Source of the DNA: Verrucomicrobiota bacterium
GTDB taxonomy: Bacteria; Verrucomicrobiota; Verrucomicrobiia; Opitutales; Opitutaceae
Direction of reading: 5' to 3'
Length of the DNA: 64,000 bases
Assembly (NCBI GenBank): GCA_023391285.1
Contig: JAEWBF010000133.1
Coordinates: forward strand, 1 to 64,000
Shown: positions 57,828-64,000 of the stretch, piece by piece
Layout of the letters: every line of letters starts with the position of its first letter
Position numbering within the stretch: position 1 is the first letter of the stretch
Program-made: the position numbers and the translations under genes
The notes under the pieces: generated by a model
Database searches by the model: none
What the model was told of the DNA's origin: nothing
The model's input: the letters and a program-made list of their open reading frames with translations, nothing else

Positions 57828-58250
57828 ATGAAATCAAGGATCAGCGTCATCACGCTCGCCGTGGAAGATCTGGAGCGGTCGCTGCGGTTCTATCGCGACG
57901 GGCTTGGATGGAAGACCAAAGGTATTGTTGGGCGCGAGTTCGAACACGGTGCGGTGGTGTTCTTCGACTTGGAGAGTGGCGTGCGACTGGCGCTCTGGCC
58001 CAGATCGAGTCTCGCCCATGACACCGGATTGGCCGTGGGCGCGGCGGGCGCTCTCTCGTTTTCGCTCGGACACAACGTTCGTTCAGCGGAAGAAGTGAAC
58101 GCGGTGATGGTGCAGGCGGAGCGTTCGGGAGCGACGGTGGTAAAGCCGGCGGCCGAGACTTTTTGGGGTGGATATGCCGGCTATTTCCAAGATCCGGATC
58201 GGCACCTTTGGGAGGTGGTATGGAATCCGGAGTTTCTGCCCGCAGATTAA
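57828..58250 (+). CDS. VOC/glyoxalase-fold family protein
   Basis: The 140-residue protein has the paired beta-alpha-beta-beta-beta units of the vicinal oxygen chelate fold: ITLAVEDLERSLRFYRDGLG at the start, and GGYAGYFQDPDRHLWEVVWN at the end, with the metal-type Glu in WEVVW. The first-strand His of metal enzymes (T.H.H/VT.HV) is replaced by TLAV, so it may bind metal incompletely. Function is unknown. The start ATG 57828 is set by the fold. Its stop overlaps the end of the DHFR-family remnant. Confidence 0.87.
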   Translation: MKSRISVITLAVEDLERSLRFYRDGLGWKTKGIVGREFEHGAVVFFDLESGVRLALWPRSSLAHDTGLAVGAAGALSFSLGHNVRSAEEVNAVMVQAERSGATVVKPAAETFWGGYAGYFQDPDRHLWEVVWNPEFLPAD

Positions 58251-58456
58251 CGTGCCGGCTTGGCGACGCGGTATTTCAGATGAGCGATTGAGCGGGCTTC
58301 GAGTGTGCGGATCGGCTCGAGTTTGATATTGGCAAGGTCGGTGATGTCGAAGAGGCGAGCGCCGCGACCGAGGAAAAGCGGAAGGATCTGGAGATCGATT
58401 CGTCGAGAAGGTTGCGGCGAGATCTGGCTGGATGATGTTGGCGCCGTCGGCGGCGG
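58247..58456 (-). pseudogene. Frameshifted remnant of a dihydrofolate-reductase (RibD C-terminal) family gene
   Basis: The minus strand encodes the C-terminal end of a COG0262-type reductase in three frames: TLTAADGANIIQPDLAA in one, LLDES in a second, and IDLQILPLFLGRGARLFD ending LKYRVAKPAR and stop in a third. Joined, they give the family order DGANIIQ...LAA..LLDE..I.LQILPLFLGRGARLFD. Two indels near 58403 and 58415 separate the pieces, and the N-terminal half is missing because the dioxygenase-like gene begins there. Its stop overlaps the VOC gene stop. Confidence 0.7.
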
Positions 58457-59101
58457 TCAGGGTGTTCGAGGCGAGGCCGGATATCCCGGAATGTTTTTGC
58501 CGAGAACGATATCACGGCGAACGTGCCAGACGGCGTCGTGTTGTTTTGGATACGTCAGACCCGAGCCGCCGCGGCCGTTGACGGATTGTTGACGCAGACG
58601 GCGGGGGAGGTCGGGGTCGTCGTCGAAGATGACGTTGTCGATATAGTAGGTTCCGACGCCGGGTTCGATCACGTGCATGTGGATGTGCGCGCATTCGGCG
58701 CCATCGGGGTAGCCGGCGGGGCGAATGGTGGTGAAGCGATAGTGGCCATCGGCGTCCGTGCGCGCCCAGCCGCGCAGGCGACCGTGGAACGTAGCAGCTT
58801 TCGGATACACGCCGGTGACGTCGGTGTGATAGGCGTAAACGACGATCCCGGCCGCCGGAGAACCGTCGAGCCGGCGCACCGTGCCTTCGAGAATCAGCGC
58901 CTCACCGCGTTCGTCGGGCGGCGCGATGCGCGCGGTGGGAGTCAGGGTGGAAGGGAGATCTTGGAAAACGAACTCACAGCCTTGGCAGGGGCCGCCGATG
59001 ACGGGCGTGGTTTCAAGGGTGAGCGATTGAGCAAAAGCGAGGAAGGGCGAGCAAAGCGTGGCGAGCAGGAGGAGGAGCTTCGGCAAGGGGGGCATGATCA
59101 T
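58457..59101 (-). CDS. Secreted intradiol ring-cleavage dioxygenase-like protein
   Basis: The 214-residue protein has a signal peptide (about 1-24, LPKLLLLLATLCSPFLAFAQ) and an intradiol dioxygenase fold: LEGTVRRLDGSPAAGIVVYA, YHTDVTGVYP, RGWARTDADGHYRFTTIRPA and YPDGAECAHIHMHV. The non-haem Fe(III) ligands are all present (Tyr99, Tyr131, His139, His141). The helical dimerisation domain of catechol dioxygenases is absent, as in the secreted dioxygenase-like family. The substrate is unknown. An ATG two codons in (59095) is an alternative start. The last five residues (SPRTP) run into the DHFR-like remnant. Confidence 0.88.
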   Translation of the reverse strand: MIMPPLPKLLLLLATLCSPFLAFAQSLTLETTPVIGGPCQGCEFVFQDLPSTLTPTARIAPPDERGEALILEGTVRRLDGSPAAGIVVYAYHTDVTGVYPKAATFHGRLRGWARTDADGHYRFTTIRPAGYPDGAECAHIHMHVIEPGVGTYYIDNVIFDDDPDLPRRLRQQSVNGRGGSGLTYPKQHDAVWHVRRDIVLGKNIPGYPASPRTP

Positions 59102-59152
59102 TCGCAGAAACGGGGTCGCGGGATCCTTCCGAGGTATCCTGATCGACCGAGA

Positions 59153-59842
59153 TCACGATACGAGTGGTGGTGGGGTGGCGGTTAAAACGCGACGGCGGCG
59201 ATGCCAGAGCGCGAGGCCAACCAGGGCGACGGCTCCGGCGGCGTAGGTCGATGGTTCGGGCACGGGCGTGAAGTCGACCGATTGGGCAAGGCGGCCGGTG
59301 GCGTTTTCAAACACGGCACCACCGTAACCCTCGGAGAGGTTGGGAATGTCGAAGACCGTTCGTCCCGCGTGGAGGTAGTAGGAAGCGCTGCTGAATTCGA
59401 ACGGCGGGATCAAGGTGGAGGGATCGGCGGGGGGATTCGCGAATTCGAAGCGGAAATCGAATTCCACGAAATCCGGGCCGTCGTATTCGAAGAACACGGC
59501 TGTTTCGTTGAAAGCCATGAACTGCAGGGGCCGAGTGAGCTCGAAATCGCCCAGGCCACCGTAGGCGTGGACCTTGATGCGCCAGACGTTGCGGTCGGGA
59601 TTGGAGAACGTGTAGTAGCCCTCGCTGCCGACGGCGTCGCTCGGGTCGTAGTAGAGATCGAGCCGCGAGATGAATCCGCCGCTGTGATTCCAGGGTATGG
59701 ACGCATCGTTGGCGCGGAAGATGAGCCCGCCGCCGCCTTCGAGTTGCTGCGTTCCGACGAGATGGACCAGTTGCGCATGCGCGGTGCCCAGGAGAGCTCC
59801 GCCGACGAGGAGTAAACGGAAAAGAAAGCCCGTGGGGTTCAT
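59153..59842 (-). CDS. PEP-CTERM sorting-domain protein
   Basis: The 229-residue exported protein has a signal peptide (about 1-23), a beta-rich middle part of no recognisable family, and a C-terminal PEP-CTERM tail from about residue 194: VPEPSTYAAGAVALVGLALW followed by HRRRR. This signal is cut and transferred by an exosortase, normally in bacteria that make exopolysaccharide; none is in the window. The 12 residues after the basic patch (VLTATPPPLVS) are longer than usual. Confidence 0.9.
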   Translation of the reverse strand: MNPTGFLFRLLLVGGALLGTAHAQLVHLVGTQQLEGGGGLIFRANDASIPWNHSGGFISRLDLYYDPSDAVGSEGYYTFSNPDRNVWRIKVHAYGGLGDFELTRPLQFMAFNETAVFFEYDGPDFVEFDFRFEFANPPADPSTLIPPFEFSSASYYLHAGRTVFDIPNLSEGYGGAVFENATGRLAQSVDFTPVPEPSTYAAGAVALVGLALWHRRRRVLTATPPPLVS

Positions 59843-60180
59843 GGCGACCTACGATAGCTTGCGGCGAAGTCTTGCACCATAGGGGGTGGGCCAGCGCCGA
59901 GCATCGCGGTCCTCCCGATGGCTGTGGTTGTATAAGGACGCTACCGGGTCGGCGCTGAATGCCTCTGAGGGTTGGCAGGCAGTTAACGCGATGACGCATG
60001 CGTCTGAAGGGTTCCATGCGCGCATTGTGCGACGAGCAAGCGGCTGATTGCTTCCGATCCTGACGTCCTTGGAGGGGCGCCGGTTTTCGGCGCCCATTGT
60101 CCGAAAAGCACGGATTCGTCCGTTGTATCCAGAGACACAACCTCCATTCGCCGCCCTCAGCCAAGTCCGTTATACTCTTT
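59843..60180. other. 338-base gap between the PEP-CTERM and GNAT genes
   Basis: No convincing coding sequence is present on either strand. It holds the GC hairpin at 60075-60095 and, at 60171-60176, a -10-like TATACT only 5 bases before the GNAT start, but no clear -35. Base composition is more balanced than in the surrounding strongly G-rich sequence. Confidence 0.5.
60075..60095. repeat. GC hairpin upstream of the GNAT gene
   Basis: The perfect arms gggcgccg and cggcgccc enclose a gtttt loop. It lies 86 bases before the GNAT start; it could be a terminator-like or mobile-element boundary structure. Confidence 0.5.
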
Positions 60181-60810
60181 ATGGATCCCAATTCCGCCGT
60201 CCACCCGATCGATCAAGCCTCCGCTGAGTCTGCATTCGCGGTGATCGTTCTCGCCTTTAGCAGCGATCCCGCTGCCCGCTGGCCTTGGCCGCGCCCTGCG
60301 GACTATCTGCTCAACATGCCGCTGCTCGCCCGTGCGTTTGGCGGTAAGTCATTCACGCTTGGCACCGCCGATGGGATCGACGGCTTGGCAGGGGTCGCGC
60401 TCTGGCTGCCGCCGGGAGTGACCTCCGATGAGGAAGCGTTGGGCGCGTTGATCGAGCGCACGGCTCCGGCCTTCATGCAGCAGGACGCCGCCGGCGTGGG
60501 CGAACAGATGGCGAGCTTTCATCCCCGGGAACCGCACTGGTATCTGCCGCTCATCGGAGTCGATCCTGCCCGCCAGGGCCAGCACCTCGGCGACCAGCTT
60601 CTGGCCCATGGGCTCGCCCGTTGCGATGCCGACGGTTCGCCCGCCTACCTCGAGTCCAGCAATCCACGCAACGTCCCCTTCTACCAGCGCCATGGCTTTG
60701 AGGCATTGGGCAGGATTCAGGTTGGGTCCTCCCCGACGCTCGTGCCCATGCTCCGCAAGCCGCGTGCGCCCGACAGCCGGTTGAGACGTCCGTCAAACGG
60801 GGTCGGCTGA
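60181..60810 (+). CDS. GNAT-family N-acetyltransferase
   Basis: The 209-residue protein has the GNAT fold with acetyl-CoA motif A LPLIGVDPARQGQHLGDQLL and motif B ESSNPRNVPFYQRHGFEAL. The front half (FSSDPAARWPWPRPADYLLN) matches a sub-family of unknown substrate. Codons end mostly in C, in contrast with the plus-strand genes around it, which end mostly in G. The ATG at 60181 has no Shine-Dalgarno sequence. The preceding 338-base gap and the base composition suggest a different origin. Confidence 0.88.
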   Translation: MDPNSAVHPIDQASAESAFAVIVLAFSSDPAARWPWPRPADYLLNMPLLARAFGGKSFTLGTADGIDGLAGVALWLPPGVTSDEEALGALIERTAPAFMQQDAAGVGEQMASFHPREPHWYLPLIGVDPARQGQHLGDQLLAHGLARCDADGSPAYLESSNPRNVPFYQRHGFEALGRIQVGSSPTLVPMLRKPRAPDSRLRRPSNGVG

Positions 60811-60900
60811 CCCCTTCGGCCCGGACTGGGTGTCTCACGTCATAGCATGACCCCTTTTGACGACTGGAGCGGAACTTCTCGCACGAAAGAATCACCAAGC

Positions 60901-60930
60901 GGTGGCGGGGTCGGAGAAGCGGCCCTACCT
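60901..60930. repeat. TCGCCCTACC-family element at the end of the GH2 gene
   Basis: The sequence ggtggcggggtcggagaagc ggccctacct has the short-form layout with a drifted stem. It is followed by ccgggctccacct, a phrase also found beside the gltD terminator (27749-27761). Confidence 0.55.
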
Positions 60931-60960
60931 GCTAAAGCCCAGCGAGCCACCGGGCTCCAC

Positions 60961-63729
60961 CTATTGGATTTCGATTTGGGCGGGGGTGAGCTTTTCGCTC
61001 GTGGCTTCGAGGGTGATCGCGCCGGGTTCGCCGGTGGATTGGAGGATGATTTGGGCGAGGCCGTTGAAGGTGGATCGCTTCCATTGTGGCGCCGGGGAGT
61101 CGATGCGGAGGGTGGCGGGGTGGAGTTGTTTCAAGGTGTCGCGCGTGCCCCAGTCTTCGTAGCGCGTCGCTTCGAGGCGGAGAACGTTGCCGGTTTCGCG
61201 GAGCGTGGAGACGTCGAGTGCGAGTTGGACGCGAGAGTCGGCAGGTGCGGCGTTTTGATAGAGCGGGACGCCGTTGAGCGTGGCGGTTTGGTTTGTGCCG
61301 AGGGCGATGAGAAGGAGTGTGACGGTTTCGCCGGGAGCGAGTTCAGGGCGATCGAAGATGGCTTCGAAAATGTTCTGGCCGGTTTTGATGGAGCCGTCGG
61401 GAGCGGACCATTCGCCGAGTTTCACGGTGCGGATCTGCGGAATGGATTGATCGGGTTCGTGAGAGGACGGATCGCCGTTGCCGACACCGAGGATGCGACC
61501 GGGGCCGCGGAGCGTGAAGGTGACGGGGACGTTGGCGGTGGGGACGAGGCGACCTTGGGCGTCGCGGGCTTCGACGGTGATGACGGCGACGTCGCGGTTG
61601 TCGGCGGCGAGTGTGGTGCGGTCGGGAACGAGCGTGAGCGTGGCGGGTTCGCCGGTGGTTTCGATTTGGGTGGTGGCGATTTCTTTTCCGTCGCGAAAGC
61701 CGCGAGCGAGGAGCGTGCCGGGAGCGTATTCAACGTTCCATGACAGGTGGCCGTAGCGCGGCATGGTTTTTCGGCCGAGCGAGGTGTCGTTGACCCAGAG
61801 CTCGACCTCGTCGCAATTGCTGTGGGCGCGGACCTCGATCGTTTCGCCTTCGCGGCCGGGCCAGTTCCAGTGGGGGAAAACGTGGAGGACGGTTTTGTCG
61901 GTCCACCAGGACTCGAGATAGTAGAAACTGTCTTTCGGAAAACCGCATTGATCGAGAATGCCGAATTGGGAGCCGGTGGCGGGCCAGCCGAACGGTGTGG
62001 GCTCGCCGCGGTAGTCGAAGCCGGTCCAGAAAATCACGCCGGCGGTCCACGGGCGGGCGAGATAGTAGTTCCAACCGAACTCGGCATTGCCGCCGGAGGA
62101 GCCGTCTTCCTGCGGGGCGAGGTGGGCGCGGGCGGTATCCGTGATGTAAATACCGCGGGTTTGTTGGGTCGTGGTTTCCTCGGTGCCGAGGATGATTTGC
62201 TCCGGATACTCGGCGTGCTGGCGGTCGATGTTGGCTTGGCGGACGTAGTTGACGCCGGCGACGTCGATCTTGGAGGAGATGCCGCCCCAGCCACCGCTGA
62301 TGGAGGCGACGACGCGGCGCGTGGGATCGAGTCGGCGCACGAAATCCTGCATGGGCACGGTGAGTTGGGCGCCCTTGATGTTGCCCTCGATGGCCCATTC
62401 TTCGTTGCCGATCGACCAGAGGATGATGCTCGGGTGATTGCGGCCGCGGCGGATCATGCGTTCGAGCTGGCCGAGGTGATAGGGGTTGATGCCCATCAGG
62501 CGGTTTTCATCGATGACGAGCATGCCGAGTCGGTCGCAGGCATCGAGGAGTTCGGGGGTGGCGGGGTTGTGCGAAGCGCGATAGACGTTGCTGCCCATTT
62601 CCTTCAGGCGGCGGATGCGGAATTCTTGAAGAGCGTCGGGAACTGCGGTGCCGACGCCGGCGTGGTCCTGGTGGTTGTTGGTGCCTTTGAGAACGATGTG
62701 TTGGTTGTTGAGGAAGAAGCCGCGGTTGGGATCGAAGCGGATCGTGCGGATGCCGAAGGTGGTTTCGTAGCGGTCGAGGATGCGGTCGCCTTCGCGAATC
62801 GTGGTGACGTGACGGTGAAGTGCGGGGGTTTCGAGCGACCAGAGTTGCGGCGAGCGGAGACGGGCGACGTCGGTGTGCGTGGCGGTGTTGCCGGGAGCGA
62901 GCGAGCGGGCGTTCACGGAGGAGTGCGCGAGGCGGCGTCCGTCGGGCGCGAAGATTTCCTGATCGATCGTGTAGGGCGCGGCGGCGCGGCCGTGGTGGTT
63001 GACGGTGACTTCGGCGGTGATCGTGGCGGTGTGGCCGGAGATTTCGGTGCGGATCCAGGTGCCGTCGCGGGCAACGTGGATCGGTGAGGTTTTGACGAGC
63101 CAGACGTGGCGGTAAATTCCGGCGCCCTCGTAGAACCAGCCCTCTTCCATCGTGGCATCGACGCGGATGGCGAGGGTGTTTTCGCCGCCGAAGTTCAAGT
63201 ATTCGGTGAGATCGTAGCTGGCGCCGACGTAGCCACTGGGCTCTTCGCCGACGAAGAAGCCATTGATGAAGACGCGGGCGGCGCGATAGGCGCCGTCGAG
63301 GTCGAGGCGGATACGGCGGCCGAGATCGGTGGAGGGAATGTGAAATGTGCGGCGATACCAGCCGACGCTGTTCTCGGGAAAGTGGCGGCCGAGGGCTTTG
63401 TGGCCGTGGGAGGCGGTGCCGCGCGCGTCGAAAGGGAGTTCGACGGCCCAGTCGTGGGGAAGGTCGACGGTGCGCCAGGCGCGGTCGTCGAACGCGGGGC
63501 TGGCGGGGCCGTCGCCGTAGCCGGTTTTAGCGAGGTAGGAAAAGTAGCCGGTGGCGTGGCCGAAATCGCGATCGGGGTCGGTGGCGTGGCCGAGCGCGAA
63601 GCGCCAGTGGTCGTCGAGGCGGAGGCGTTCGCGGGGCGAGGATGCGGCGGAGATGTTGACCGCGAAAGAGACGAAGAGGGCGAGGAGGAGCGTGCTGAAG
63701 AGCGGTGAGTGCGCGGCGCGGGGCATCAT
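60961..63729 (-). CDS. Glycoside hydrolase family 2 beta-galactosidase-like enzyme, exported
   Basis: The 922-residue enzyme has a signal peptide (1-29) and a GH2 sugar-binding jelly roll (about 35-215: WRTVDLPHDWAVELPFD; GWYRRTFHIP). An immunoglobulin-like domain is followed by the TIM barrel (FDPNRGFFLNNQHIVLKGTN; acid/base Glu443 in WSIGNEEW; nucleophile Glu517 in LGTEETT), then C-terminal Ig-like and Big-type domains (VAVITVEARDAQGRLVPTAN). The layout is that of Bacteroidetes/Verrucomicrobia beta-galactosidases of DUF4982 type, but other beta-linked substrates are possible. The start is MMPRAAH at 63729. Confidence 0.93.
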   Translation of the reverse strand: MMPRAAHSPLFSTLLLALFVSFAVNISAASSPRERLRLDDHWRFALGHATDPDRDFGHATGYFSYLAKTGYGDGPASPAFDDRAWRTVDLPHDWAVELPFDARGTASHGHKALGRHFPENSVGWYRRTFHIPSTDLGRRIRLDLDGAYRAARVFINGFFVGEEPSGYVGASYDLTEYLNFGGENTLAIRVDATMEEGWFYEGAGIYRHVWLVKTSPIHVARDGTWIRTEISGHTATITAEVTVNHHGRAAAPYTIDQEIFAPDGRRLAHSSVNARSLAPGNTATHTDVARLRSPQLWSLETPALHRHVTTIREGDRILDRYETTFGIRTIRFDPNRGFFLNNQHIVLKGTNNHQDHAGVGTAVPDALQEFRIRRLKEMGSNVYRASHNPATPELLDACDRLGMLVIDENRLMGINPYHLGQLERMIRRGRNHPSIILWSIGNEEWAIEGNIKGAQLTVPMQDFVRRLDPTRRVVASISGGWGGISSKIDVAGVNYVRQANIDRQHAEYPEQIILGTEETTTQQTRGIYITDTARAHLAPQEDGSSGGNAEFGWNYYLARPWTAGVIFWTGFDYRGEPTPFGWPATGSQFGILDQCGFPKDSFYYLESWWTDKTVLHVFPHWNWPGREGETIEVRAHSNCDEVELWVNDTSLGRKTMPRYGHLSWNVEYAPGTLLARGFRDGKEIATTQIETTGEPATLTLVPDRTTLAADNRDVAVITVEARDAQGRLVPTANVPVTFTLRGPGRILGVGNGDPSSHEPDQSIPQIRTVKLGEWSAPDGSIKTGQNIFEAIFDRPELAPGETVTLLLIALGTNQTATLNGVPLYQNAAPADSRVQLALDVSTLRETGNVLRLEATRYEDWGTRDTLKQLHPATLRIDSPAPQWKRSTFNGLAQIILQSTGEPGAITLEATSEKLTPAQIEIQ

Positions 63730-64000
63730 GCGCGCAGGTTGACGCGAGAATCGGGTGGGAGCGAGCGCGAGGGCGGAGGACGGGTGGGAAAATGCGGCGC
63801 GATTCAGAGCCGCATCAGAAAAGCCGATACCGAGGCGAGAAGGAGGATGGCCGCGACGAGGCGCAGAAGGCGCAAAAAAGCTCGATCAATGAAACCGCGA
63901 AGAACGCGAAGATGCGCGAAGGGCGGATTTTTTTCTTTGTGCCGTTTCGCGCGCTTCGGGGTGAATGTGGACTAGGCGTAGGTGCGGCGGGGGAGTTGCC
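63730..64000. other. Right-hand end region upstream of the GH2 gene
   Basis: The 271 bases contain the gcgcagaaggcgcaaaaa repeat (63858) and a phased cgcgaagaacgcgaagatgc array. I see no supported gene; a short hydrophobic frame on the minus strand at 63830-63930 reads through both repeats and is not credited. Confidence 0.5.
63858..63880. repeat. gaggcgcagaaggcgcaaaaa repeat, copy 2
   Basis: Identical over 21 bases to the copy at 1471. The two copies stand at opposite ends of the window, so the phrase is presumably dispersed in the genome. Confidence 0.65.

Noticed and set aside
59880..60110. An integron attC-like site before the GNAT gene
   Set aside because: The hairpin at 60075 lacks paired R/L core boxes (GTTRRRY/RYYYAAC) in the right arrangement.
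63830..63930. A short hydrophobic frame on the minus strand at the right edge
   Set aside because: The frame runs through two phased repeats; the pattern is produced by repeat composition.

Overview
The window looks like a chromosomal segment of a high-GC member of the Verrucomicrobiota, most likely an Opitutaceae relative. Support comes from a PEP-CTERM protein, a DUF5069 protein, a perfect TGTTC-N4-GAACA site (the LexA motif I recall for Verrucomicrobia) in front of recA, and a periplasmic GH2/GH3 glycosidase repertoire. No rRNA, tRNA, IS element, prophage or CRISPR array is visible. The plus strand is G-rich through almost all of the window whichever strand carries the gene, so it is probably the leading strand. 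The mnmE-mnmG-trmB-atp block and a parS-like palindrome inside mnmG suggest a position fairly near the replication origin.

Layout. 1-7.1 kb: two RNA methyltransferases (one cut by the window edge), a conserved unknown protein, and a 1408-residue AsmA/YdbH-like envelope protein overlapping a small secreted protein. 7.1-14.6 kb: signalling and redox genes, namely a LuxR-type response regulator, a globin, a cytochrome c, a PAS/GAF hybrid histidine kinase, a REC-first histidine kinase, and an unknown protein with kinase-fold-like motifs. 14.6-24.9 kb: a NIPSNAP protein, two small unknowns, a cytochrome c-sugar dehydrogenase fusion, a soluble chemotaxis receptor with its sensor at the C-terminus, TrpB2, a GH3 glucosidase and glutamate dehydrogenase. 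25-34.5 kb: a KaiC-like/PEP-synthase-like fusion of unknown role, glutamate synthase gltBD on the minus strand, and a glutaredoxin-like gene. 34.7-43.4 kb: a nucleotide-sugar epimerase, an ArsB/NhaD-type transporter, recA with a LexA box, a tripartite ABC exporter and pdxH. 43.5-57.1 kb: mnmE, mnmG, trmB, the ATP synthase operon atpBEFHAGDC, then feoA-feoA-feoB and a small Cys-containing membrane protein. 57-64 kb: a methyltransferase, a VOC protein, a frameshifted DHFR-family remnant, a secreted intradiol dioxygenase-like protein, a PEP-CTERM protein, an atypical GNAT gene and a GH2 beta-galactosidase-like enzyme.

Nitrogen assimilation is represented by gdhA and gltBD, energy conservation by the complete F-type ATP synthase, and iron uptake by the feo cluster directly after the atp terminator. 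GH2, GH3 and the sugar dehydrogenase fit periplasmic carbohydrate use.

Spacers are seeded with several families of short dispersed repeats: a palindromic element ending in TCGCCCTACC, ACACGAA-phased inverted repeats, a TTCGCTTCGCTCAGAATGACAG element, and AT-rich phased repeats. Some lie inside genes, in frame, or supply the stop codon. The most interesting items are the parS-like site within an extra segment of MnmG, the LexA operator, the in-frame repeats, the pseudo-KaiC/PEP-synthase fusion, and the kinase-fold-like protein downstream of the two histidine kinases.
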